DNA from: CAIUGU01 sp963819685 | GTDB lineage: Bacteria > Pseudomonadota > Gammaproteobacteria > Steroidobacterales > Steroidobacteraceae | Assembly (NCBI GenBank): GCA_963819685.1 | Contig: CAWFXI010000007.1 | Span: forward strand, 496,001 to 560,000 | DNA length: 64,000 nt | Direction of reading: 5' to 3' | Shown: piece after piece, positions 43,656 to 52,783 of the stretch | How positions within the stretch are numbered: the stretch's first letter is position 1 | Layout of the letters: the number at the start of each line of letters is the position of its first letter | Translations under genes and position numbers: made by a program | Notes under the pieces: model-generated | What the model saw: the letters and a program-made list of their open reading frames with translations, nothing else | What the model was told of the DNA's origin: nothing | The model's database searches: none

Positions 43656-43910
43656 GCTGGGGAGATGTATGTGGATAAACTGTGGGGCAAACGGGGGGCG
43701 GTTTCATCCACAGGCCGCGCACAGGCTGGATACAGTTGATACCGCAGTTGCACCCGTGGTTATGCCTCGCGCAACACGCTGTTTGACAGGTGAATTGCAG
43801 GCTTACCAACAGAATCTGCTCGCAGTAATAGTAGTAACAGAATTCTTAAAGATATAAGACATTAAGATTACTGATACATCGGCATTCCATTAGAAGTTCA
43901 AGGTGTAGCA
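43656..43910. other. Probable replication origin in the dnaA-dnaN spacer
   Basis: The 255-bp spacer contains a perfect DnaA box on the minus strand (TTATCCACA, 43670-43678), a one-mismatch box on the plus strand (TCATCCACA, 43704-43712), and an AT-rich stretch near 43820-43890 that could serve as an unwinding element. A dnaA-dnaN location is common for gammaproteobacterial origins outside the enterics, and gene order is consistent with this. Only two good boxes can be seen, so exact borders are unknown. Confidence 0.65.
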
Positions 43911-45020
43911 ATGAAGTTCAGCGCGGAACGCGAGGCGATTCTGGCTCCTCTGCAAAATGTAATGGGGGTGGTCGAGCGACGTCAGACGATGCCTATCCTG
44001 GCCAACGTGTTGTTGTCGGGTAAGGACGGCAAACTGTCTGTCACGGCTACTGACCTTGAAGTCGAGTTGGTCGCCGCGTCCGCTGTGAATCTTCAGCAGC
44101 CGGGTGACGTCACCGTACCGGGCCGGAAATTTCTGGACATCATCCGGGCTCTCCCGGAGAAAGCCACCGTCACGGTAAGCGTTGAGGGAGAACGCGCGCT
44201 CGTAAAGTCCGGAAAGAGCCGCTTCACGCTCTCGACACTGACGGCCCTGGACTTCCCGACAGTCGAGCAGATTCATCCCCAGCAAACGCTGAAGCTCAAA
44301 CAGGCGGATTTTCGCCGCTTGCTGGACAAGACCCATTTTTCGATGGCTCAACAGGACGTGCGTTATTACCTCAACGGATTATTGCTGGAAGTTGACGCAA
44401 AAATGCTCCGAACGGTCGCGACTGACGGCCATCGTCTGGCATTGTGTCAGATTGCACTCACTCAGACCGGGATTGCGGCCGGCGCGCCACCTTTGCAAGT
44501 GATAGTCCCTCGGAAGGGCGTCCTCGAACTCCAGCGGCTATTATCCGGGGAGGGGGAAGTTGAACTGGCGATTGGTAGCAATCACGTTCGTATACAAATT
44601 GGCGATATTCGCTTCACTTCGAAGCTTATTGACGGCCGTTTCCCGGAATATAGCCGCGTTATTCCGCCCCACCCGCCCCGCTTGGTCAAGGCGGATCGGG
44701 ATACGCTGCGGGCGGCACTACAGCGCGCGGCAATCCTGAGTAACGAGAAATACCGGGGTATACGCTTGGGATTGAAACCAAAGACGCTGGTGCTTCAGGC
44801 TCATAACCCGGAGCAGGAAGAAGCCGAGGAAGAGTTGGACGTGGGATATGAAGGCGACGAGATGGAAATCGGGTTCAATGTGAATTACCTGCTGGATGCC
44901 TTGGCGGCGGTTGATGGCAATGAAGTTGAGATCGGGTTGACTGATTCCAGCAATAGTTGCCTGGTAAACGCCCCCGGGGCTACGGATACCCGCTACGTCG
45001 TCATGCCCATGCGGCTCTAG
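43911..45020 (+). CDS. dnaN: DNA polymerase III beta sliding clamp
   Basis: The clamp tethers polymerase III to DNA. The 369 residues form three similar domains: KFSAEREAILAPLQNVMGVV at the start, TMPILANVLL, VRYYLNGLLLEV, and the C-terminal YVVMPMRL typical of DnaN. It is preceded by the probable origin and followed 48 bp later by recF. Confidence 0.97.
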   Translation: MKFSAEREAILAPLQNVMGVVERRQTMPILANVLLSGKDGKLSVTATDLEVELVAASAVNLQQPGDVTVPGRKFLDIIRALPEKATVTVSVEGERALVKSGKSRFTLSTLTALDFPTVEQIHPQQTLKLKQADFRRLLDKTHFSMAQQDVRYYLNGLLLEVDAKMLRTVATDGHRLALCQIALTQTGIAAGAPPLQVIVPRKGVLELQRLLSGEGEVELAIGSNHVRIQIGDIRFTSKLIDGRFPEYSRVIPPHPPRLVKADRDTLRAALQRAAILSNEKYRGIRLGLKPKTLVLQAHNPEQEEAEEELDVGYEGDEMEIGFNVNYLLDALAAVDGNEVEIGLTDSSNSCLVNAPGATDTRYVVMPMRL

Positions 45021-45068
45021 CGCCGAGATACGCAAGAGACCAGCCAAATTGGTGCTATTCAAGTTGGC

Positions 45069-46154
45069 ATGACGCTAACCGCGCTCGAGGTTCGTGATTT
45101 TCGCTGCATCCAGCACGCGCACCTCGACTTTGACCCTCGGTTGACGCTGATAGTGGGCGAAAACGCTTCTGGTAAGACAAGCCTGCTTGAAGCGATCTTC
45201 TTCCTGAGCTGCGGGCGATCTTTTCGTAGCGCTCAATTGGACCCGCTGATCCGAACCGGAACCACCGAATTCACGGTGGTCGGGCAAGTGTCGTCCGCGA
45301 CCGCTCAGTCTGTAACTCTGGGTGTCCGGGCCTCACGACTTGGCAGCGAGATTCGCATAGGCGGACAGTCGGCCAAGGGATTTGCCGAAATGACCAGCGC
45401 CCTACCGGTCCAGGTGATTGACCCGGAAGTTCATCGTCTACTGGAAGACGGTCCAATCCACCGGCGGCGATATCTCGATTGGGGCGTGTTCCACGTGGAA
45501 CCGCGCTTTATCGGGAACTGGCGACGCTTTCAGCGGGCGCTCAAGCAACGAAACGCCGCACTTAAAGCGAAACGACCCAGCGGCGAGGTTCATCTCTGGG
45601 ATGCCGACTTGCTGGAGGCTGGCCTCCAAATCAATGAGCAGCGCCTTCGGTACGTCCAGGCGGTCGCACCGTACGTTTTGGAGTTTGGCAGGCGCCTTCT
45701 TGGCCTGGATGTCGAAGTTACGTTGAGTCAAGGGTGGGCCCTTGAGAAGAGTTTGGCTGGTGCACTTCAGGACGCCTGGGTCCGCGACTCTCAGCGGGGG
45801 GCCACGTCAGTCGGGCCGCACCGCGCAGACATACTGGTTCGAGCTGACGGCGTTCTGGCAAAGGATCGAGTCTCCAGAGGCCAGCAGAAGTTGTTGGCCT
45901 CGTGCTTGATCCTTGCCCAGATCCAGCACCGGGCGGCGACGGGCGGCATACAGACGTCCCTTTTGTTAGACGATCCCTCCGCAGAGCTAGATGTGGATAA
46001 CTTGCGCCGACTGCTGCAGTTGGTCGTACAAGTACCCGCCCAATTGATCGTCACGGCGCTTGATGAGTCGCGCCTGAATCTCGAGTTACCAAGGCGCACG
46101 TTTCACGTGGAACAAGGGAAAGTGGCGCCGATGGTATACTCGCTGGCTACCTGA
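45069..46154 (+). CDS. recF: DNA replication and repair protein RecF
   Basis: RecF loads RecA at gaps through RecFOR. The Walker A GENASGKTSLLEAIFFLSCG, the ABC-type signature (VSRGQQKLLASCLILAQ) and Walker B SLLLDDPSAELD are present. It has 361 residues. Two parS-like palindromes are embedded in its coding sequence, both encoding an FHVE tetrapeptide. Confidence 0.96.
   Translation: MTLTALEVRDFRCIQHAHLDFDPRLTLIVGENASGKTSLLEAIFFLSCGRSFRSAQLDPLIRTGTTEFTVVGQVSSATAQSVTLGVRASRLGSEIRIGGQSAKGFAEMTSALPVQVIDPEVHRLLEDGPIHRRRYLDWGVFHVEPRFIGNWRRFQRALKQRNAALKAKRPSGEVHLWDADLLEAGLQINEQRLRYVQAVAPYVLEFGRRLLGLDVEVTLSQGWALEKSLAGALQDAWVRDSQRGATSVGPHRADILVRADGVLAKDRVSRGQQKLLASCLILAQIQHRAATGGIQTSLLLDDPSAELDVDNLRRLLQLVVQVPAQLIVTALDESRLNLELPRRTFHVEQGKVAPMVYSLAT
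45487..45502. promoter_or_regulatory. parS-like centromere site 1 (in recF)
   Basis: TGTTCCACGTGGAACC matches the palindromic parS form TGTTCCACGTGGAACA at 15 of 16 positions. It is about 1.8 kb from the probable origin and 32 kb from parB. ParB should bind it and spread. Confidence 0.85.
46099..46114. promoter_or_regulatory. parS-like centromere site 2 (3' end of recF)
   Basis: CGTTTCACGTGGAACA matches parS (TGTTTCACGTGGAACA) at 15 of 16 positions and is 612 bp from site 1. Two such sites this close are very unlikely by chance. Confidence 0.85.
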
Positions 46155-46167
46155 CCAGGATTGGCAC

Positions 46168-48585
46168 ATGACTGACAACGACGTCTACGATTCCAGTAAA
46201 ATCAAAGTCTTAAAGGGACTCGACGCTGTCCGGAAGCGCCCGGGCATGTATATCGGTGATACCGACGACGGCACCGGTCTGCACCACATGGTGTTTGAGG
46301 TCGTCGACAATTCCATCGATGAAGCACTGGCCGGGCATTGCTCCGAAATCACCGTCACTGTGCATGCCGACGAGTCGGTCACAGTCGCCGACAACGGCCG
46401 TGGAATACCTGTGGATATCCATCCGGAGGAGGGCCGCTCCGCCGCTGAGGTGATTCTCACGATTCTCCACGCCGGCGGTAAGTTTGACGACTCGTCCTAT
46501 AAGGTTTCGGGGGGACTCCATGGCGTCGGCGTCTCCGTGGTCAATGCGTTGTCCGAGTACCTGCAGCTCACGATTCACCGGGACGGCCGCTTGCATACCC
46601 AGGAGTACCGGCTGGGCGAACCCCAGGCGCCTCTGGCAGTCACGGGAACCACGGAAAAGCGGGGCACGGTCATTCGCTTCAGGCCAAGCGCGGTAATTTT
46701 CACCAACATAGAGTTTCATTACGAAATTCTGGCCAAGCGATTGCGGGAGCTGTCTTTCCTGAATTCAGGAGTCCGCATCGCGCTGATTGATGAACGAGAC
46801 GACAAGCGCGAGGTCTTCGAGTACGAAGGCGGTTTGCGTGAATTTGTCCGCTACCTGAACCGCAACAAGACCGCAGCGCATGACACCATCATCTGGTTCC
46901 GGACGCAGCAGGAAGCCATCACAGTAGAGTTGGCGGTGCAATGGAATGACTCCTATCAGGAGAGCATGTACTGCTACACCAACAACATTCCGCAGAAGGA
47001 CGGTGGCACCCACGTTGCCGGCTTCCGCAGCGCGTTGACCCGAACGCTCAACAACTACATAGAGCGCGAGTATCCGAACAAGGACAAGATCGCCATGACC
47101 GGCGACGATGCGCGCGAAGGACTGACGGCGATCCTCTCCGTCAAGATGCCGGATCCGAAGTTCTCCTCGCAAACCAAGGACAAGCTCGTGTCCTCGGAAA
47201 TCAAGGGAATCGTCGAATCCGCGGTCGCTGCAAAACTCGAGGAGTTCCTGCTCGAGAATCCGACGCAGGCCAAGGCCATCGCTGCAAAAATCGTCGACGC
47301 CGCACGCGCACGTGAGGCGGCGCGCAAAGCGCGTGAAATGACCCGGCGCAAAGGCGCCCTGGATATCGCTGGATTGCCGGGGAAACTCGCCGACTGCCAG
47401 GAAAAGGATCCAGCCCTTTCTGAAATGTTCCTGGTAGAGGGAGACTCAGCAGGTGGTTCTGCCAAGCAGGGCAGGGATCGACGGACGCAGGCGATTCTGC
47501 CTCTCAAGGGAAAAATCCTGAACGTCGAGAAGGCTCGCTTCGACAAGATGCTGTCGTCTGCCGAAGTGGGCACGCTCATCACAGCACTCGGTTGCGGTAT
47601 CGGTGCCGACGACTTCGACGTTGCCAAGCTGCGCTATCACCGCATCATCATCATGACGGATGCCGACGTTGACGGCTCCCACATCAGGACCTTGCTGCTT
47701 ACATTCTTCTACCGGCAAATGCCGCAGCTGATCGAGCGAGGCCACATCTACATTGCCCAGCCGCCCCTGTACAAAGTGAAGAAGGGCAAGACGGAAAACT
47801 ACGTGAAGGACGATGCCGAGCTGAACTCCATGCTCCTCAAGGCGGCCCTTGAGTCAGCCGAGCTGCATGCCGATCCGGCGCAGCCAGCTGCCGTCGTCGG
47901 GGCAGCCCTTGACGCACTGGCCAGGCGCTGGATGGAAGTCACCTCGATCATCAAGCGATCCTCACGACGCTATGACCAGCGGGTGCTCGAACAGCTGCTC
48001 TATGTACCGGAGGTCACGACCACGAGCCATGATGACTTTGCCTGGCTGACCGACTGGGGTCGTCAGCTCGAGACGCAACTGAACGCGCCGGATGATGCTG
48101 CACGGCGTTACACCGTCCGCGTGCTGGCTGAAGACGCAAGCGGTCACCCAAAGCTTCTGGTGACCCGTATCGAGCACGGCAGTACTACCGAGAAGCATAT
48201 TCACCGGGAATTCTTTGAATCGGCGGAATATCGCCGGATCGCCGAATTCGGCAGGACACTCGTCGGCTTCATTCAGCCCGGCGCGTACGTTTCCAAAGGG
48301 GATGATCGCCAGGAAATCGGCAGCTTCAAGCAGGCCATCACCTGGCTGCTCGACCAGGCGCGCAAAGGGCAGTCGATTCAGCGCTACAAGGGACTCGGTG
48401 AGATGAACCCGAGCCAGCTATCCGAAACCACTCTCGATCCAGCAAAACGACGTCTGCTGCAGGTACGCATCGAAGACGCGCAGGCAGCCAACGATATCTT
48501 TTCAACGCTGATGGGTGATCAGGTTGAGCCTCGACGGGAGTTCATCGAGAAGAATGCGCTGTCGGTCGCCAACCTGGATATCTAA
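46168..48585 (+). CDS. gyrB: DNA gyrase subunit B
   Basis: GyrB hydrolyses ATP to introduce negative supercoils with GyrA. The GHKL ATP site (DNGRGIPVDIHPEEG, GGLHGVGVSVVNALS), the TOPRIM acid block (EGDSAGGSAKQGRDRRTQAI; DADVDGSHIRTLLLTFF) and the C-terminal YKGLGEMNPSQL are intact. The 805 residues include the extra domain found in gammaproteobacterial GyrB. It is the last gene of the dnaA-dnaN-recF-gyrB group. Confidence 0.98.
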   Translation: MTDNDVYDSSKIKVLKGLDAVRKRPGMYIGDTDDGTGLHHMVFEVVDNSIDEALAGHCSEITVTVHADESVTVADNGRGIPVDIHPEEGRSAAEVILTILHAGGKFDDSSYKVSGGLHGVGVSVVNALSEYLQLTIHRDGRLHTQEYRLGEPQAPLAVTGTTEKRGTVIRFRPSAVIFTNIEFHYEILAKRLRELSFLNSGVRIALIDERDDKREVFEYEGGLREFVRYLNRNKTAAHDTIIWFRTQQEAITVELAVQWNDSYQESMYCYTNNIPQKDGGTHVAGFRSALTRTLNNYIEREYPNKDKIAMTGDDAREGLTAILSVKMPDPKFSSQTKDKLVSSEIKGIVESAVAAKLEEFLLENPTQAKAIAAKIVDAARAREAARKAREMTRRKGALDIAGLPGKLADCQEKDPALSEMFLVEGDSAGGSAKQGRDRRTQAILPLKGKILNVEKARFDKMLSSAEVGTLITALGCGIGADDFDVAKLRYHRIIIMTDADVDGSHIRTLLLTFFYRQMPQLIERGHIYIAQPPLYKVKKGKTENYVKDDAELNSMLLKAALESAELHADPAQPAAVVGAALDALARRWMEVTSIIKRSSRRYDQRVLEQLLYVPEVTTTSHDDFAWLTDWGRQLETQLNAPDDAARRYTVRVLAEDASGHPKLLVTRIEHGSTTEKHIHREFFESAEYRRIAEFGRTLVGFIQPGAYVSKGDDRQEIGSFKQAITWLLDQARKGQSIQRYKGLGEMNPSQLSETTLDPAKRRLLQVRIEDAQAANDIFSTLMGDQVEPRREFIEKNALSVANLDI

Positions 48586-48587
48586 AA

Positions 48588-48626
48588 GGTTGCTGCAAAG
48601 TTCTATCAGTACCTTTTGCATCAACC
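48588..48626. terminator. TGCAAA-type hairpin between convergent gyrB and plsC
   Basis: Arms GGTTGCTGCAAA (48588-48599) and TTTGCATCAACC (48615-48626) pair at 11 of 12 positions around a 15-nt loop. It begins 3 nt after the gyrB stop and serves a convergent gene pair, so it could end or stabilise both transcripts. It belongs to the same hairpin family as those behind atpC. Confidence 0.6.
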
Positions 48627-48651
48627 AGTCAAGCCCAGGGCGAGCATGAAC

Positions 48652-49371
48652 TCAGTCCGCATACTCCGGCTTGAGGCGAGCGACCGTCGCTTCGACCCAG
48701 GCCTGTGCTTCGTCATTGATGCTTCGGGGATCCCGTCCCTTTGTGGCGATGGGCGGGCCGATCACGACGCGAATGACGCCTGCGCGCTTGAGCAACCCGC
48801 GACGTGGCCAGAAGTAGCCTGCGTTGTGTGCAACCGGTACGATCAAGCGACCAGTGCGTGCTCCCAATAGCGCTCCACTGACCCCGTAGCGCTGGGTTTC
48901 GCCTGGCGGCATCCGTGTGCCTTCTGGAAAGATCAGGATCCAGCGCCCTTCCGCGAGACGCTGCTTACCCTGGGACACTATCTGATTGACTGCAGAATTC
49001 CCTGCCTTGCGATTGATGGCTATGGGGCGCATTGCGCGAGTCGCCCAGCCGACGACGGGAATCCACATGAGCTCCCGCTTCAGTACCCACGACTGGGGCG
49101 GAAAGATCACCATCTGGGCAATCGTTTCCCAGGCGGAAGAGTGCTTCCACATGGAGATGTGATTGCCGTCCGGGATGTTCTCCCGGCCCTCCACCGTATA
49201 CGTCAGACCGCAAAGCTTGTTGAGCAGCCAGAGCTGGTTGTTGGCCCAGAATCGTGCCACGCCATACAACTTGTCGTCCGGCAACCAGGAGACTGCAAGC
49301 ACGAATACCGCGTAGCACAGCGTGGAGCCGAAGAGGTATACCGTAAAAAGCAGGGATCCCAGCCACTGCAT
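48652..49371 (-). CDS. 1-acyl-sn-glycerol-3-phosphate acyltransferase family protein
   Basis: PlsC-like enzymes make phosphatidic acid at the inner membrane. The protein of 239 residues has an N-terminal hydrophobic segment. Its active-site motif KHSSAWET has Glu in place of the usual Asp of HX4D, a variant seen in this subgroup. The FPEGTR motif (LIFPEGTRMPPGE) is intact. It is 5 bp from glyS. In Pseudomonas gmhB lies between these two genes; here it is absent. Confidence 0.88.
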   Translation of the reverse strand: MQWLGSLLFTVYLFGSTLCYAVFVLAVSWLPDDKLYGVARFWANNQLWLLNKLCGLTYTVEGRENIPDGNHISMWKHSSAWETIAQMVIFPPQSWVLKRELMWIPVVGWATRAMRPIAINRKAGNSAVNQIVSQGKQRLAEGRWILIFPEGTRMPPGETQRYGVSGALLGARTGRLIVPVAHNAGYFWPRRGLLKRAGVIRVVIGPPIATKGRDPRSINDEAQAWVEATVARLKPEYAD

Positions 49372-49376
49372 GCCTG

Positions 49377-51488
49377 TCAGCCCGGCAAGCGTGAAAGGTC
49401 GGCTACATGCAGAAACAGTTTGCGCAGGCGTGCAAGCAGGGCAAGTCGGTTTTCACGCACGGCCCGATCCTCCGACATCACCATCACCGTATCAAAGAAG
49501 TCATCGACTGACGGACGCAGGCTCGCAAGCTTGGCTAAAGCTTGCCCATACTCACGTCGACCGATCAATGGCGCGGTCGCTCTCTCCATGGCCAATACCT
49601 GGTCGAACAAGGTCTTCTCAGCCGCCTCCGTAAGGAATTCGGCACTGACCACGCCTGCGGCTCCCTGCTCTGCTTTGCGCAGGATATTGGCTATTCGCTT
49701 GTTGGCTGCAGCAAGGCTTGGCGCGTCAGTCAGTGTCAGGAATGTCTGCAGCGCTCGGATTCGGGCATCGAAATCGAGCGGTGAGCCCGGGCGGTTTGCG
49801 AGGACGGCGTCGAACATTTCAGCGGTAATCGCTGCAGTTGTCCCTTCTTCAAGATAGTAGGCCCGCAACCTCTCCATGATGTAGTCGTAAACACCGGCGC
49901 GCCAATCTCCCTGGCCTGCGGCCGGCAGCGAATCTGCAACGTGGTCGATGAGCTGGACGAGATCAAGATCAAGCCGCCGCTCTACAACCAGGCGCAAGAC
50001 ACCAAGCGCAGCCCGGCGCAGTCCAAAGGGATCACGAGTCCCGGTAGGTTTCTGGCCTATAGCGAAGATTCCAGTGATCGTGTCTATGCGGTCGGCGAGA
50101 GCAACCGCCATGCCTGCGTTGGAGACGGGCAGTTCGTCACCGGCGAATCGGGGCAAATAGTGTTCCGCTATTGCAATTGCCACTTCGTCTGGCTCGCCGT
50201 CGTGACGGGCGTAGTACTGACCCATAGTGCCTTGTAATTCAGGAAACTCACCGACCATGAGGCTGAGCAGATCGCACTTGCACAGTTCCGCTGCGCGCGC
50301 GGCCAGCTGAGCGTCACCGCCAGTCCTGGCGGCTATCAGAGCCGCAACCCGCTTCACGCGTTCACTTTTGTCGAACAGTGAACCAAGGCCCTGCTGAAAT
50401 GTGACACTCCGCAGTCCTTCACGCTTCGCATCCAGACGAACCCGCTGGTCGGTGTCCCAGAAGAATGCAGCGTCCGCGAGCCTGGGACGAATCACACGCT
50501 CGTTCCCTGCGCGCACCTTCTCAGGGGCAGTGCTGTCGATGTTCGCAACGGCGATGAACCAGGGCAACAGCCGGTCCCGCTCGTCCTTCACCGGAAAATA
50601 GCGCTGGTGGTCCTGCATAACGGCGATCAATACCTCTGCCGGCAACTCAAGGAAACGTGCTTCGAACTGACCGGCAATCGGTACTGGCCACTCCACGAGC
50701 GCACACACTTCATCGAGCAGGCTTTCCCCAATTACTGCGATACCGCCGATTGCTGCAGCCGCCGCGCTCACGCCGCTGCGAATACGTTCGCGGCGTGCTT
50801 CCATATCCACCAGCACCCTGCCTTTGTCGTGCAGAACTTTTTCGTAGTTCGCAGGAGATGAAAGCTGCAAAGGGCCGGGTGCGAGAAACCGGTGGCCGCG
50901 ACTCGTCAAGCCGCTACGAACACCGAGAATTTCCGCCTCCAGCAGATCCTTGCCGAATTGCAGAACTATCCAGTGCACCGGCCGCACGAATTCTGCATCC
51001 CCCGCTCCCCAGCGCATTCTTTTTGCAATCGGCAGTTCCTTGAGCGCCAGGTTAACGATGCCAGGCAGCAACTGCGCTGTACTCTCTCCGGGACGAGTTG
51101 CGGTGTAAGCGAGTACCTTGCCTTTCGGTCCGTCTGCTTGGGTCAAAGCATCGATGCCGACACCACACGAAGCGGCGAAACCCAAAGCTGCCTTCGTAGG
51201 TTGCCCGCCTGCATCAAAACTGCTGGCGACAGCTGGTCCGAGACGCCGTATCTGCTGCGGAGGCTGTTCGGTTACAACCTTGCGTGCACGAACGGCCAAA
51301 CGACGCGGTGTCGCGAACTGCTCAACGCTTGCAAACGCAATTCCTGCATTCTTCAGGCCGCGCTCCATGCCATCGGCAAATGCCTGGATCAGCGCATGCA
51401 GAGACTTCGGAGGCAGTTCCTCCGTGCCGATCTCTACAAGAAAATCACGATGCTTGCGGTGTGCAGCGGCCATGGGTGCTTGATTCAT
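49377..51488 (-). CDS. glyS: Glycine--tRNA ligase beta subunit
   Basis: The beta subunit of the tetrameric bacterial GlyRS recognises tRNA. The start contains the family motif DFLVEIGTEELPPKSLHALI. Then come FVRPVHWIVLQF, VLIAVMQDHQRYFPV and the C-terminal HD-like and anticodon-binding region (FFDTVMVMSEDRAVRENRLA). It has 703 residues and is directly adjacent to glyQ. Confidence 0.97.
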   Translation of the reverse strand: MNQAPMAAAHRKHRDFLVEIGTEELPPKSLHALIQAFADGMERGLKNAGIAFASVEQFATPRRLAVRARKVVTEQPPQQIRRLGPAVASSFDAGGQPTKAALGFAASCGVGIDALTQADGPKGKVLAYTATRPGESTAQLLPGIVNLALKELPIAKRMRWGAGDAEFVRPVHWIVLQFGKDLLEAEILGVRSGLTSRGHRFLAPGPLQLSSPANYEKVLHDKGRVLVDMEARRERIRSGVSAAAAAIGGIAVIGESLLDEVCALVEWPVPIAGQFEARFLELPAEVLIAVMQDHQRYFPVKDERDRLLPWFIAVANIDSTAPEKVRAGNERVIRPRLADAAFFWDTDQRVRLDAKREGLRSVTFQQGLGSLFDKSERVKRVAALIAARTGGDAQLAARAAELCKCDLLSLMVGEFPELQGTMGQYYARHDGEPDEVAIAIAEHYLPRFAGDELPVSNAGMAVALADRIDTITGIFAIGQKPTGTRDPFGLRRAALGVLRLVVERRLDLDLVQLIDHVADSLPAAGQGDWRAGVYDYIMERLRAYYLEEGTTAAITAEMFDAVLANRPGSPLDFDARIRALQTFLTLTDAPSLAAANKRIANILRKAEQGAAGVVSAEFLTEAAEKTLFDQVLAMERATAPLIGRREYGQALAKLASLRPSVDDFFDTVMVMSEDRAVRENRLALLARLRKLFLHVADLSRLPG

Positions 51489-52418
51489 TCAGGCGGACAA
51501 CGCCGTGCTGGTGGTCAGGAGCGGAAATCCGAGCGCTTCACGGGTAGCGTAGTAGGTTTCAGCGACTCCTTTGGCAAGCCCGCGCACGCGCAGGATGTAT
51601 CGCTGTCGCTCGGAAACGGAGATGGCCCGTCGCGCATCCAGCAAATTGAATGTATGTGATGCTTCGAGGACCTGTTCGTAGGCAGGCAGGGCCAGCTTTT
51701 TCTCGAGCAGGGACCGGCAGGCGTGCTCACAGTGATCGAAACGTGCAAACAGCACAGCTGTGTCCGCCTGCTCAAAATTGTAGGCAGACATCTCGGTTTC
51801 ATTCTGATGAAAGACGTCGCGGTAAGTCACCTTGCCCAGGGGGCCGTCGGTCCAGACGATATCGAAGATGCTTTCAACACCCTGCAGGTACATCGCAAGG
51901 CGTTCCAGGCCGTAGGTGATCTCTCCTGTAACCGGCCGGCAATCAAGCCCACCCGCCTGCTGGAAATAGGTGAATTGCGTGATTTCCATGCCGTTCAACC
52001 ACACCTCCCACCCGAGTCCCCAGGCACCCAGCGTGGGTGATTCCCAGTTGTCCTCAACAAACCTGATGTCGTGAACAAGCGGATCAAAACCGAGACCCCT
52101 GAGGGATCCGAGATAAAGGTCCAGGATATCCCTGGGCGATGGTTTGATGACTACCTGAAACTGGTAGTAGTGCTGCAGCCGGAACGGATTCTCGCCGTAT
52201 CGCCCGTCGGTGGGCCGGCGGCATGGCTGCACATAGGCGGCGCTCCACGGTTCCGGGCCAAGGGCGCGCAAGAAGGTACCCGTGTGAAACGTGCCGGCTC
52301 CCATCGGCATGTCATAGGGCTGGAGAATGACGCAGCCCTGGTCAGACCAGTAGCGCTGGAGAGCGAATATCAGTTCCTGAAAGGTGCGGGGCGGAACAAT
52401 CCCCTGCTTCTTTGCCAT
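51489..52418 (-). CDS. glyQ: Glycine--tRNA ligase alpha subunit
   Basis: The alpha subunit holds the catalytic site for glycyl-adenylate. The highly conserved blocks RTFQELIFALQRYWSDQGC, YVQPCRRPTDGRYGENP and TYGLERLAMYLQGV are present. The protein has 309 residues. ATG 52418 (MAKKQGIVPPRTFQ) is chosen because everything upstream lacks similarity. Confidence 0.97.
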   Translation of the reverse strand: MAKKQGIVPPRTFQELIFALQRYWSDQGCVILQPYDMPMGAGTFHTGTFLRALGPEPWSAAYVQPCRRPTDGRYGENPFRLQHYYQFQVVIKPSPRDILDLYLGSLRGLGFDPLVHDIRFVEDNWESPTLGAWGLGWEVWLNGMEITQFTYFQQAGGLDCRPVTGEITYGLERLAMYLQGVESIFDIVWTDGPLGKVTYRDVFHQNETEMSAYNFEQADTAVLFARFDHCEHACRSLLEKKLALPAYEQVLEASHTFNLLDARRAISVSERQRYILRVRGLAKGVAETYYATREALGFPLLTTSTALSA

Positions 52419-52659
52419 GTCTGCCCTGTCGCGCCTGGTGAACCGGATCCGGAAAGCGAGGCTTAAGCGCCGTGAAAAGCGCGCGAGTATAGCGCGGCGG
52501 CTTTCATCGTCTGTCACTCCGGAAGGGACTCCCGCGGCGCAGCAAGACTTCATGGCGCGGACACCGGCTCCAATTCGGGGCGTAACGCCCACAGTCGCGC
52601 ACTATAATGGCGCGGTTTATCGCTTCTAGCCGGGCGTCTTCCGCCGAGAACCAAAGACT

Positions 52660-52693
52660 TGCGCCAACACGGTGCGGTGGCATGGTTCCTGCA
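52660..52693 (+). promoter_or_regulatory. Sigma54 promoter and adjacent NtrC-like site of glnA
   Basis: TGGCATGGTTCCTGCA (52678-52693) has the invariant GG and GC elements separated by exactly 10 bp, as required by sigma54. Directly before it, TGCGCCAACACGGTGCG (52660-52676) matches the NtrC palindrome TGCACC-N5-GGTGCA at 10 of 12 positions. Such a close site is unusual, since enhancers usually lie 100 bp or more upstream. The 365-bp gap 52419-52783 contains no gene; a TATAAT at 52603 lacks a clear -35. Confidence 0.7.
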
Positions 52694-52783
52694 CTTTCGT
52701 GGCTCCGGCCTTAATGGCCCAGGACGTCGATACGGCGAGCGACCCTGGGCGACTCAATCTTGCTGTTTACCGGAGGAGGATTC

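Noticed and set aside
45992..46000. Perfect DnaA box sequence inside recF
   Set aside because: It is single, within codons for LDVDN, and has no neighbouring boxes or AT-rich DNA, so chance is likely.
52603..52608. TATAAT as a housekeeping promoter for glnA
   Set aside because: No acceptable -35 element at 16-18 bp; the sigma54 site is better supported.
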